Shown here one piece after another: positions 53,226 through 61,321 of a stretch of 64,000 nucleotides of DNA; within the stretch, counting starts at the first letter, position 1, and each line of letters begins with the position of its first letter. The notes beneath the pieces were generated by a model, which saw only the letters and a list, made by a program, of their open reading frames with translations, searched no databases and was not told the DNA's origin. Where the stretch lies: positions 5,022,001 to 5,086,000 of the forward strand of contig NZ_CP142884.1 in the NCBI RefSeq assembly GCF_040760075.1, given 5' to 3'. Position numbers and translations under genes: made by a program. This DNA is from Sphingobacterium sp. R2 (GTDB lineage Bacteria; Bacteroidota; Bacteroidia; Sphingobacteriales; Sphingobacteriaceae).

Positions 53226-54750
53226 AAATCGAGCTTTCGTAATTGACGTAATATTTATCTTTATAGGTGAACATTCCCAAGAAATACGTGTGATCGGAGA
53301 CAATATTCGAGCGAAGAGGACTAAGCGTTTTTTTTGATATATTGTAAATCATAAAATTATTGACATCAAGCGCCAACACAATCTCATCATTATAGTTAAT
53401 GGCACTCACAGCTGCATGAGGAAATGTTTGGTTAGTCGTCCCGATACGATATAATTCCGTCAATTTAAAATTATTCTCATCGACTGCATATATTGTGAAT
53501 GTATATCCAATATTGAAGCCTTGGTCAAACACGTTCGCAATACCTAGCGCATATAATTTGCCCTTTATAGAAACAAAGCAATCGCTGGTAAAATTGCGAT
53601 CAAAAGTACCGATCTCTTCAAATTTGTCTTTTGTCGGATTATACTTGGCCACAATATTCTTTACTCCACGAGAATTCATTGTAAGTGTGTACGTTTGATA
53701 GACCGCATTATTGTGAACAAAAATCGCTAAATTACTATACCCATGTGCCTCCTTTATTTGAGGCCGACTGAGATAGTACTTCGTAAACTCACGTTTATTT
53801 ACGTCAAAAGATTGACAAAATAGTTCATAACCATTGTAAATATCTGGCTCCAGAGAAGGTAATATGTGGCCTATTGGCTGCGTTTGAAAAAATATTTTGT
53901 TTCCTAAAGTCACTGATCTCATAGGAACGAGCCTCATCGTATCGGGAATATGCGCAATATTTTGTAAAGTGCTCGTTTCAGGATCGTAGAGTGAAACCGA
54001 TTTTTCCCAAAAATAATAAACCTGTTCATTGCAGATGGCAGGATAATTATTTTTCCAATGGGTCTTTTTCAAATTAATAGCCAAGTCTTTTCCCTTATAA
54101 ACAAAATCAATTGCCTGCCCAATAATCTCCTTTTCTTTATAAAGAACACGTAACATATGGTTACCATCTCTATAGGGATAATACCCTGACAGGTTGATTT
54201 GATAAGTTCCATTTTTTGTTGCTTTCGGGTAGTCCATATGCAATGTATCCATCCAATAAAGAAATTTAAGATCCCGCAAATTGATATCTTGGAGATTCTT
54301 GCCTTCTACAACGGTGGTAAACCTGCCAGTCTCATCATAAGTTGCCACAGGTGTAGGCCAGAATAGCGTAAAATCTTCTGGGAATGGAGCAGTTGTGGTG
54401 ATTTCATTTTTATGCTCAGATTCGATTGTGTTACCGTTATATTCGATATAGGCCACCAAAATATAAGTGGATTCGGGATCCAATTCATTCAATGTGAGTC
54501 GAAATATATCGCCTTCACGAACAGCCTCAACACTGTTTCCTTGACCAGGGTTATCTTTTTTATAGTACCTGACGCCCGATTTTGTATATCCAAGGCTGGA
54601 AATCTGATAGGTCATTGAAATTTCTTTATCCCGGACACTAGTAATAGCCTCGTTAATAACACGTGGAAAAACCTCATTTTTTTCAGTTTTACAGGCCGAC
54701 ATAAGAAAAACAAGCCCCAGTAGATAAAGGTATTTGTTAAAGTTGCCCAT
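53206..54750 (-). CDS. Surface lipoprotein: FN3-like + IPT/TIG-like + kelch-type beta-propeller
   Basis: A 514-aa protein with a lipoprotein signal ending FLMSAC (Cys about residue 20). Residues 30-115 are an FN3-like domain ('YILVAYIEYNGNTIESEHKN'). Residues 120-215 resemble IPT/TIG modules. The rest repeats about 45-residue blade units ('VYYFWEKSVSLYDPETSTLQ', 'KLYALGIANVFDQGFNIGYT') like a kelch-type six-blade propeller. It overlaps the neighbours on both sides. Probably binds a glycan or protein at the cell surface; no catalytic motif is seen. Confidence 0.75.
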   Translation of the reverse strand: MGNFNKYLYLLGLVFLMSACKTEKNEVFPRVINEAITSVRDKEISMTYQISSLGYTKSGVRYYKKDNPGQGNSVEAVREGDIFRLTLNELDPESTYILVAYIEYNGNTIESEHKNEITTTAPFPEDFTLFWPTPVATYDETGRFTTVVEGKNLQDINLRDLKFLYWMDTLHMDYPKATKNGTYQINLSGYYPYRDGNHMLRVLYKEKEIIGQAIDFVYKGKDLAINLKKTHWKNNYPAICNEQVYYFWEKSVSLYDPETSTLQNIAHIPDTMRLVPMRSVTLGNKIFFQTQPIGHILPSLEPDIYNGYELFCQSFDVNKREFTKYYLSRPQIKEAHGYSNLAIFVHNNAVYQTYTLTMNSRGVKNIVAKYNPTKDKFEEIGTFDRNFTSDCFVSIKGKLYALGIANVFDQGFNIGYTFTIYAVDENNFKLTELYRIGTTNQTFPHAAVSAINYNDEIVLALDVNNFMIYNISKKTLSPLRSNIVSDHTYFLGMFTYKDKYYVNYESSIYEMSIQ

Positions 54751-56188
54751 TTGATTTTGTTTTAATATAAATGAAGTTCAAATTTTCATAGGACCAGGTT
54801 TGTATATAATAGAAAAACAGGTTGTATGAATTATCGACATTTTGGGTCATATTTTTAAACATATGCATCTCCAAATTAGGATATTGTAAAGTCGATAAGA
54901 GCTTCAGATCACTGTCATACTTATTTATAGTACCATAAGTGGTTATTCCACCACCCTCTTGCTGTCCATAGACCACAATATTGCTATCATTATCAAAAAA
55001 AGCTCCTGCTGGCTTTAAATTGACGTATTCACCCAATTTTGCCTTGACATTGCCATTCTTATCAAATTTGACATACCTTAACGAATAGGAATAGAAGTCA
55101 AAACCCCAGAGATAAAAAATATCATTTTTATCTTTCAGTAAAATAGGCATATGGTATTGACGTTCGTAATCGCCAGGAAGCTTTCCATCAAACTCAAAAG
55201 TAGCCAGCACATTACCATCCCGATCTGTTTTTTGCACCTTAATTTTTGTTGCTTCCGAATCAAGCAAACTATAATAGATCTGTTGCGCATTGTCTAACTG
55301 AATTGAAGAAATGCCAACGGAGCTATTTTTACGTTTCCAGACAACTTTAAGGTCGCTGGAAGTAACCTTTAACAGCTGTCCCCCACCTGTACCCATAATC
55401 ATGTTATGTGACGCGTCAAACTGAACTGATGAAACATAATCATTCGGAGACAAATCTATCGAAACGGGCTTCTCCAGTTTCAGTTTACCATTCGTCTGAT
55501 CAATGACATAAATATCGTGTTTAACAATAATGAAAGCTTCATCTTGCTTACCAGGCAACACTACATGTGGTGGTAAATCATAATAATTTAGATCCTGGAT
55601 CAAGCGATACCAAATAATCTGGCCTTTATTATTTGTACGATATACAATCAGTTTAAAGTTTGTTTCTCCACCCTCATGCTGCAAAAATGTACAGATTAAA
55701 TGTCCACCATCTTCCAGAAGACGGATGCTATTATTGCCCGTTATACGTGATTGCGTATGAATTTTGTATTCAACATAGGTACTTGCATTAGTTGTACTGC
55801 CTCCAACAGTTTTTGCATCTATGCTTTGTTCTTGTGTTATTCCCGTTTGGGAACTCGCAATTACACGGATCTTATAATTTGTATCGCCAAGCAAATTAAT
55901 TAAGCTGTATTTTGTTATACTGAGATCCTTCACTACAAGCTTATTATCTACATATATCGCATAGGATACTGGCTTAAAATGCGAGCTGTTCACCTTATCC
56001 CAAGATAACTCTATTAAATCTTTGTTTGCAGCACTTACAACAAGATTCAAAGGATTTAATATTTCTGCCTGATCAATATATTCATCGGTTTTGCTCACAA
56101 TATTCTCCTTTTTGGAACATCCTCCAATTAATAAAATTAGAATTAAGAAAAATAGCTGAGCACAATGGTAAAAAATAGCTCTTTTCAT
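54737..56188 (-). CDS. Surface lipoprotein: FN3 domain + beta-propeller
   Basis: A 483-aa protein with a lipoprotein signal ending LLIGGC (Cys about residue 24). An FN3 module spans about 45-130 ('LVVSAANKDLIELSWDKVNS', 'NYKIRVIASSQTGITQEQSI'). A beta-propeller with WD/PQQ-like blades follows ('LIVYRTNNKGQIIWYRLIQD', 'LKVVWKRKNSSVGISSIQLD'). First gene of the four-lipoprotein operon; the next gene overlaps by 14 bp. Its N-terminal layout parallels the following gene, suggesting an ancient duplication. Confidence 0.77.
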   Translation of the reverse strand: MKRAIFYHCAQLFFLILILLIGGCSKKENIVSKTDEYIDQAEILNPLNLVVSAANKDLIELSWDKVNSSHFKPVSYAIYVDNKLVVKDLSITKYSLINLLGDTNYKIRVIASSQTGITQEQSIDAKTVGGSTTNASTYVEYKIHTQSRITGNNSIRLLEDGGHLICTFLQHEGGETNFKLIVYRTNNKGQIIWYRLIQDLNYYDLPPHVVLPGKQDEAFIIVKHDIYVIDQTNGKLKLEKPVSIDLSPNDYVSSVQFDASHNMIMGTGGGQLLKVTSSDLKVVWKRKNSSVGISSIQLDNAQQIYYSLLDSEATKIKVQKTDRDGNVLATFEFDGKLPGDYERQYHMPILLKDKNDIFYLWGFDFYSYSLRYVKFDKNGNVKAKLGEYVNLKPAGAFFDNDSNIVVYGQQEGGGITTYGTINKYDSDLKLLSTLQYPNLEMHMFKNMTQNVDNSYNLFFYYIQTWSYENLNFIYIKTKSNGQL

Positions 56189-56376
56189 AAAATGAAGTTA
56201 CTCAGCAAAGATATTAAAAAAGTTGTATCAAAAGCATTTCTTAAAACATAATTAATTGATACATTAATTAGTCCAAATAATTCTCTACAATATTTAACAC
56301 TCACCATGATAATGTGAGTTACCTTTGCCTCAATTGATTATGTCTATGGTCAAATATTGCCCAAAGCAGTAGTAAA

Positions 56377-57789
56377 TTACTTTGTATTGAATTTTAGGTA
56401 ATGGTCTTTCATCGGTATTCCATCTGCAGTCCGGAATGCATTCCCTGTAATGATGATCTCATAGGTTTTGTTTGGTTCCAATTCCCAGTCTATAAGTACG
56501 GATTTCTTATCTGAAGAATAGCGATGTCCTTTTATCATCGGAAAACTTTCTTTGGAGATTCCCCTAAACGACCGTCCCTGTCCCAATAAGGGCCTGTCGA
56601 AATTTATCTTCAGCTCCTTTAAGGTGATGCTGACATTGGTTTGTCCATCCTGAATTCCCTCAAAAGAAATGATTTTTGGTCTTCTTTCTTCAAAAGCTGC
56701 ATCTAAAGAAGAAATATCTGCAGCGTAAGATTGATAAGCTTTGGCAAGTACAGGCATATAGCTCTCTAAAGTAGGATATAAGTCTCGCTGACGATCAAAG
56801 TGTTCAAGTTCATCAACAAGTTTCTCAATCCAAAGAAATCCCCTATCTAGCTGTCCATTGGTTTCCTTTGAAATCTCTTCGGAGCTGAAATTATGATCTT
56901 TTTGATATTTGATAACCGCAGCTCGAACCAAAGCCTCGTTCAACATCGTTTGCCAGCTACCGTATGCCTGCCGGTTCATTTTCTCCTTTACGATGCTATA
57001 TAATTTTTCGCCGCTGTCTCTAAAAATTGTCGTGTCTTTTTCCAATAAATAATTAACAAAGGAGTGGTTAAACTCGTGAAGTAATGTAGGGAAATAGCTC
57101 TGTAAAGGAAATTCAGCCATGCCAAGACTATCCATACTCCATGTCCCCATAATAGCGTAGACTTCCTTAAGACCCTGTGGATTTTTAATGGCTACCCCAT
57201 AGTTACCGCCGCCATTCCCCAAACCATTCACAATCAAAAACTTTTCGGATGGTTTCTTACCATAGAATTTAGGGTACCAGTCCAATTCAATATGTTCATA
57301 AATTGGAAGAAAGCGCCTTTGTACCTCATTGTACAGTGCCTGGTTATCCTGAAAAAATCCTTTGCTATTACTGTCTTTGTAAAACTTCTTTAACAGTGTT
57401 GCGAATTGAATAGCATTAGCTCTACTCCACCTTTTGTCGAGTGTTTCGTCGATATTTTTTTGCTTAAGATTGAACTTATCATCAAGATGTATGGCCATAC
57501 TCATCACTGCATCGTAGCCTATACCATTTTCATTTTTAATCTTATTGACAAAAGTGATCAATTCGTGTTCTTTAAAAGGACTATAGTGTTCATTGATTCG
57601 ATCAACATAACGCTTAAAAATAGCTGAACTATACTCTTGATTACCAGCAAGTCTAAATACAATACTCAGAATCTCGATACGCTCATCAACTTTTGGCTTA
57701 TCCATAATTTCGCTACGCTGCCCATAGGTAAGCATAAATGATAAACTGAACAGGATAATCAATACATATTTAGAAATTTTTTCGAACAT
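56377..57789 (-). CDS. DUF4932 family putative zinc metallopeptidase
   Basis: A 470-aa exported protein (signal peptide MFEKISKYVLIILFSLSFML, then TYGQ). HEFNH at residues 238-242 is a zincin HExxH motif, and 'WQTMLNEALVRAAVIKYQ' further on offers a third Glu ligand. The C-terminal 100 residues form an Ig-like Big_5 domain ('GIQDGQTNVSITLKELKINF', ending YLKFNTK). These features match DUF4932. Likely a periplasmic or surface peptidase. It is separated by 188 bp from the lipoprotein operon that follows on the same strand and may have its own promoter near 57900. Confidence 0.8.
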   Translation of the reverse strand: MFEKISKYVLIILFSLSFMLTYGQRSEIMDKPKVDERIEILSIVFRLAGNQEYSSAIFKRYVDRINEHYSPFKEHELITFVNKIKNENGIGYDAVMSMAIHLDDKFNLKQKNIDETLDKRWSRANAIQFATLLKKFYKDSNSKGFFQDNQALYNEVQRRFLPIYEHIELDWYPKFYGKKPSEKFLIVNGLGNGGGNYGVAIKNPQGLKEVYAIMGTWSMDSLGMAEFPLQSYFPTLLHEFNHSFVNYLLEKDTTIFRDSGEKLYSIVKEKMNRQAYGSWQTMLNEALVRAAVIKYQKDHNFSSEEISKETNGQLDRGFLWIEKLVDELEHFDRQRDLYPTLESYMPVLAKAYQSYAADISSLDAAFEERRPKIISFEGIQDGQTNVSITLKELKINFDRPLLGQGRSFRGISKESFPMIKGHRYSSDKKSVLIDWELEPNKTYEIIITGNAFRTADGIPMKDHYLKFNTK

Positions 57790-57903
57790 AGCGGAAATAG
57801 GTTTTATCTTCTTTAATTCGTTCTATACTTTCAATGGAGGTACCAAATGGTTTGCCAAAAAAATAACATCTTATTTGACAGCAAAATACGAACAAATTCC
57901 TCT

Positions 57904-57947
57904 TTGAATACTGACCGTTATTGAACACCAGCGTTCAGTATTGAACA
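57904..57947 (-). promoter_or_regulatory. Inverted and direct repeats upstream of the DUF4932 gene
   Basis: TTGAATACTGA (57904-57914) faces TCAGTATTGAA (57935-57945), an 11-bp inverted repeat with one mismatch. Inside it, TATTGAACA occurs directly repeated at 57919-57927 and 57939-57947, exactly 20 bp apart, each preceded by a CGTT. The site lies 115 bp upstream of the - strand gene. An operator is likely (inference). Confidence 0.4.
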
Positions 57948-58016
57948 GGATGCAAGTTGTTTTGTATGTTCTTATTCGCTAGTATTAGTTATAACAGGAA
58001 ATCCAACAAACACACA

Positions 58017-58160
58017 ATGGCACTAGAATTAATACTTGCAATAGAAATTGCATATAACAATCAGGACATTCCTGTACTTAACAGATGTCCTTATACGGAA
58101 CACTCTGCAATCGATTATAGATCTTTTAGCGTATCTGAGTGTTTTGGAGAAGATAAATAA
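58017..58160 (+). CDS. Doubtful 47-aa ORF
   Basis: The frame MALELILAIEIAYNNQDIPV to SVSECFGEDK is open and starts with a purine-poor context. It could be a small gene or a relic in the spacer before the convergent 192-aa gene. No family or promoter supports it. Confidence 0.22.
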   Translation: MALELILAIEIAYNNQDIPVLNRCPYTEHSAIDYRSFSVSECFGEDK

Positions 58161-58172
58161 CTCCAATTTTAA

Positions 58173-58751
58173 TTACCCCGAATTCGAGGTAGATATATTA
58201 ATAACCCCTAATTCATCATTAGGGTCTATCTTTTGTTTCCATTCGTCTTCCTCTAAACCACTCGCATGCCGCAAATCCATCCTTTCTCTTGCCGCCTTAA
58301 GCGTTATATATTCAGCTATAGGAAAGTTACCTACCTCCCATTTTTTCTTATAGCCAACGAAGCCAAAATCTGCTAGCATCTCCTCCAGAGAATGATAAAT
58401 AGCATCGAACAATTTTCTTGTTTCAATATCTTCATCAATTAACATCTCTTTATACGATTCGTTAGAAGGTGATAATTGTTCAATTTTGATATTGATATGA
58501 GAATCAACAGAATTCATGCGGATGGTCCAGTTATAATGAACACAATCGTCCTCCCACAATATCGTGGTAGAATAAGGAAAATACGCTATATCTTTTTCCT
58601 TTATGATTTCATAAATAAAGAAAAACTTGTTAAGTAGCTCCTGAAATTTATCGCCATAATCTGAACTATGGTTTACTTTGAATCCTTTGGTCTCGGATGA
58701 AATCTCGGCTACAATATAGCCTAAGGTCACTATTCTAAATTTGACTTCCAT
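58173..58751 (-). CDS. 192-aa immunity-type protein, unknown
   Basis: Soluble and acidic, with an N-terminal beta sheet ('KFRIVTLGYIVAEISSETKG', 'TTILWEDDCVHYNWTIRMNS') and helical C-terminus. Composition and length are like other immunity genes of this region. I do not recognise a family. Single gene on the - strand. Confidence 0.52.
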   Translation of the reverse strand: MEVKFRIVTLGYIVAEISSETKGFKVNHSSDYGDKFQELLNKFFFIYEIIKEKDIAYFPYSTTILWEDDCVHYNWTIRMNSVDSHINIKIEQLSPSNESYKEMLIDEDIETRKLFDAIYHSLEEMLADFGFVGYKKKWEVGNFPIAEYITLKAARERMDLRHASGLEEDEWKQKIDPNDELGVINISTSNSG

Positions 58752-58888
58752 TTATTTACAATAGTAATTGTTCGCAGCGAATTTTCCTAAGTCTCAAAAT
58801 AAATATCGCACTAAATATACTGCGCAAATACCATGCGTACCTTTAGGATATATTTGTTTAGTAAAATGAGAATTAGCAATTATAGTAT

Positions 58889-59581
58889 ATGACACTTGAA
58901 GAATTAACACTTGAAATTTATGCGGAAAGAGCATTGACTTATTTTGAAAGTAAACACCTGGTTACATGGGCCGTAAATGTGTTAACCTTGGGATATGAGA
59001 GTGACAACCTGTACATTTTAGCTGGTTTGGATAACGCATCTACGGAAGAACGCGAAATTTATTTTTGGAAATCAATTGCTGATCTAAAGTTGAATACAGA
59101 GGAAAGCGAAGAAGATATAATAGAAAACTATGCCTTAAACATCGCAAAAAAAGCAATCAGAAAAGAGGTCAGTATAGAATATGCTTTTGGCCAAATGTTG
59201 AAAATTGTGTCCGCAAGCGGATACAACTACAGATATATCTCCTTTTATGAAATTGAAGAGGATCTGTACTATTTGAAGTATAACAATTCAACCCTTTTTA
59301 ATACAGGACTTACGCTTGAGAATTCAAAAGAATTCATCTTAGCGGAAATGAAAATCTTCGTCGAAATGGAAGATCTAAATATCCCCCGCGAACAACGTGA
59401 AAAATGCTATTGCGAGACTTGTAAAAACCTTAATAGCCCAATAATGAAAAATAAATTTCAGCTTAAAAAACCATTTAGATATACAGTTTGGGCTTGCGGG
59501 ATATGTGGTTCAAATAAGCTTAAATACAGCAGCAATCATGATGTTAAATGGAGAATAATAGAACAGTCGAAAAAAGAATAA
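58889..59581 (+). CDS. 230-aa protein with C-terminal zinc-ribbon-like Cys pairs
   Basis: The N-terminal 150 residues are helical and acidic ('FESKHLVTWAVNVLTLGYES', 'EIYFWKSIADLKLNTEESEE'). The C-terminus has C-x-C-x2-C (KCYCETCKN) and, about 35 residues on, C-x2-C (WACGICGSNK), which could bind one zinc ion. No family recognised. It lies just left of the IS256 copy 2 insertion, which spared it by 29 bp. Confidence 0.55.
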   Translation: MTLEELTLEIYAERALTYFESKHLVTWAVNVLTLGYESDNLYILAGLDNASTEEREIYFWKSIADLKLNTEESEEDIIENYALNIAKKAIRKEVSIEYAFGQMLKIVSASGYNYRYISFYEIEEDLYYLKYNNSTLFNTGLTLENSKEFILAEMKIFVEMEDLNIPREQREKCYCETCKNLNSPIMKNKFQLKKPFRYTVWACGICGSNKLKYSSNHDVKWRIIEQSKKE

Positions 59582-59610
59582 GCTTGCGAAACCTTTTGGA
59601 ATGTAAGGTG

Positions 59611-59618
59611 CTATTCAT
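59611..59618 (+). repeat. Left target-site duplication CTATTCAT of IS256 copy 2
   Basis: The identical 8-mer follows the element at 60983-60990. Eight to nine bp is the normal duplication size for the IS256 family. Confidence 0.85.
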
Positions 59619-59672
59619 GAGGGTGTAAAGTAAACTGTGTCAGATAAAGAATTTTTATATTAGACACAGCAA

Positions 59673-60905
59673 ATGGAAAAAGAGGAATTTGATTTTGAAC
59701 GCTTCAAAGAGGAAGCAATGAGAGGCCTTTATGAAGGCAAGAAAATGGGCGGTACTGACGGAGTTTTCGCTCCGATGCTGAAACATCTTCTGGAAAGTAT
59801 GCTTGAAGGTGAACTGGATCATCATCTACAGGAAAGTAAAGCTTCAGGAGAGGTTAACCGTAAAAATGGGAAGACAAGAAAGACTGTACGGAGCCTTCAG
59901 TCCGTACAATTTGAATTGGAGAGCGGTCGTGACCGAAACGGTACTTTCGAGCCTAAGATAGTCCCTAAACGTCAATTGATCATTACAGAAGAACTGGAAG
60001 GCAATGTTATCTCCATGTATGCCAGAGGAATGAGTACACGGGATATTTCGGGCTATGTGAAGGAAATGTATTCCATGGATATATCTGCTACGGAGATCTC
60101 CAATATTACAGACAAGGTGATTCCTGCACTGAATGAATGGCGTAACCGTCCGCTTGAATCGGTATATCCTTTTGTATTTCTAGACTGTATGCACTATAAA
60201 GTTAAAGACAATGGCAGCGTGCAGACCCGTGCAGTGTACAATATACTTGGAGTGAATCGAGATGGTCGAAAAGACCTTATCGGCATCTATCTTTCAGAAA
60301 ATGAAGGCGCTAAGTTCTGGCTATCGGTACTGACAGATCTGAAACAGCGTGGTGTAGAAGATATCCTGGTCGCCTGCGTCGATGGTTTAAAGGGTTTTCC
60401 CGATGCCATCGAAGCGGTATACCCGAAAACCCAGGTTCAACTTTGCATTGTTCATCAGATACGTTCAAGTCTGAGGTATGTTCCGGAGAAAGATAAAAAA
60501 GCTGTTGTTGCAGATTTAAAACCTATCTATCAAGCAAATAACCAAGAACAAGGCTATGAAAAGCTCCTGGAATTTGACGAAAAATGGGGTAAGAAATATC
60601 CGTTATCTGTAAAGGGATGGTTGGATAATTGGGGAAATCTCTCTACTTATTTCGAGTACTCACCCGATATTCGCAGAGCTATTTATACCACAAATGCTAT
60701 TGAGGCTATGCACCGTCAGATCCGAAAAGTGACCAAAACCAAAGGAGCATTTACGTCTGATCAGGCACTCTTAAAGTTGGTTTATCTCACAGTTAAGGAG
60801 ATATCAAAAAAATGGACCATGCCTATTCGGAATTGGGGATTGACAATGCAACAATTACATATTAAATTTGGGGATAGAATTAAAGCCTTCGGCAACTCCT
60901 TTTAG
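59673..60905 (+). CDS. IS256-family (Mutator-like) DDE transposase
   Basis: A 410-aa protein, the usual family length. Motifs in order: 'DGVFAPMLKHLLESMLEGEL', 'VYPFVFLDCMHYKVKDNGSV' with the first catalytic Asp, 'DILVACVDGLKGFPDAI' with the second, 'QLCIVHQIRSSLRYV', and 'TTNAIEAMHRQIRKVTKTKG' with the catalytic Glu. It is clearly related to copy 1 at 28.6 kb but differs at many residues, so the two are separate arrivals of sister elements rather than a recent duplication. Confidence 0.95.
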   Translation: MEKEEFDFERFKEEAMRGLYEGKKMGGTDGVFAPMLKHLLESMLEGELDHHLQESKASGEVNRKNGKTRKTVRSLQSVQFELESGRDRNGTFEPKIVPKRQLIITEELEGNVISMYARGMSTRDISGYVKEMYSMDISATEISNITDKVIPALNEWRNRPLESVYPFVFLDCMHYKVKDNGSVQTRAVYNILGVNRDGRKDLIGIYLSENEGAKFWLSVLTDLKQRGVEDILVACVDGLKGFPDAIEAVYPKTQVQLCIVHQIRSSLRYVPEKDKKAVVADLKPIYQANNQEQGYEKLLEFDEKWGKKYPLSVKGWLDNWGNLSTYFEYSPDIRRAIYTTNAIEAMHRQIRKVTKTKGAFTSDQALLKLVYLTVKEISKKWTMPIRNWGLTMQQLHIKFGDRIKAFGNSF

Positions 60906-60954
60906 GGTTCGCACTCGAGGCTTTCAGCCTCTGAGCACGAACCCTAAAAGGAGT
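60895..60954 (+). terminator. 60-nt hairpin spanning the transposase stop codon
   Basis: The arm ACTCCTTTTAGGGTTCG pairs perfectly with CGAACCCTAAAAGGAGT, and an inner GAGGCT/AGCCTC stem closes a TTC loop, with only 2-3 mismatches between. The TAG stop at 60903-60905 lies inside the left arm. It may terminate or stabilise the transposase mRNA, or block read-through from outside. Copy 1 has no equivalent. Confidence 0.7.
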
Positions 60955-60982
60955 GATGTGACACAGTTCAGTTTACACTACC

Positions 60983-60990
60983 CTATTCAT
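60983..60990 (+). repeat. Right target-site duplication CTATTCAT of IS256 copy 2
   Basis: Identical to 59611-59618. Confidence 0.85.
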
Positions 60991-61189
60991 CCGCGACTCT
61001 TTTATAACAATTTTAACCTGGGATATCAGCGGAAAAATGACCGACACAAAATTCTATCCTATCGCTATTTACACCTATATATCCAATCCAATTACTTATA
61101 GGATCGTTTAAAAGTTCAGGAAACTGCACTAAATCTCTATCCAAATTCCAAAAATAAGGCGGTTCAAACGCGGTGGGTTATGTGGCCAG

Positions 61190-61234
61190 GGGTAGTATTC
61201 TATTCTTGAAAAAATAAAAGGCAAATGGAAGGTA
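61190..61234 (+). pseudogene. Tail fragment of a paralogue of the 39.5-kb lipoprotein gene
   Basis: TGTGGCCAGGGG...ATTCTTGAAAAAATA...GGCAAATGGAAGGTA aligns to the end of the gene at 39547-40149 (TGCGGTCAGGGT...ATCCTAGAAAAAATT...GGAAAGTGGAAGGTG, encoding CGQG...ILEKI.GKWKV). It is frameshifted and cut off exactly where the 58-bp copy of the DUF4932 gene begins. Confidence 0.6.
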
Positions 61235-61292
61235 ATTTTCTCCTTTACGATGCTATATAATTTTTCGCCGCTGTCTCTAAAAATTGTCGTGT
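61235..61292. repeat. 58-bp exact copy of an internal segment of the DUF4932 gene
   Basis: Bases 61235-61292 are identical to 56978-57035, which code for part of the DUF4932 protein just after the zinc motif (NRQAYG...SGEKLYSIVKEK region, reverse strand). Both flanks differ. A short perfect duplication 4.2 kb away indicates a recent illegitimate recombination or template switch. Confidence 0.9.
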
Positions 61293-61321
61293 TTTCTATC
61301 GGAAAATGTCAAATTGAATCT

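Larger units (their letters stand above)
59619..60982 (+). mobile_element. IS256-family insertion sequence, copy 2 (intact, 1364 bp)
   Basis: Terminal inverted repeats of 25 bp agree at about 19 positions (left GAGGGTGTAAAGTAAACTG, right end read inward GGTAGTGTAAACTGAACTG). The element is bounded by a perfect 8-bp duplication, CTATTCAT. It has one full transposase gene and an internal hairpin after it. Perfect duplications and an open transposase frame indicate a fairly recent, probably mobile insertion. Confidence 0.9.

Noticed and set aside
28441..60982. Composite transposon flanked by two IS256 copies
   Set aside because: The copies differ at many residues, copy 2 has its own target duplication, and 31 kb of unrelated genes lie between; independent insertions are simpler.
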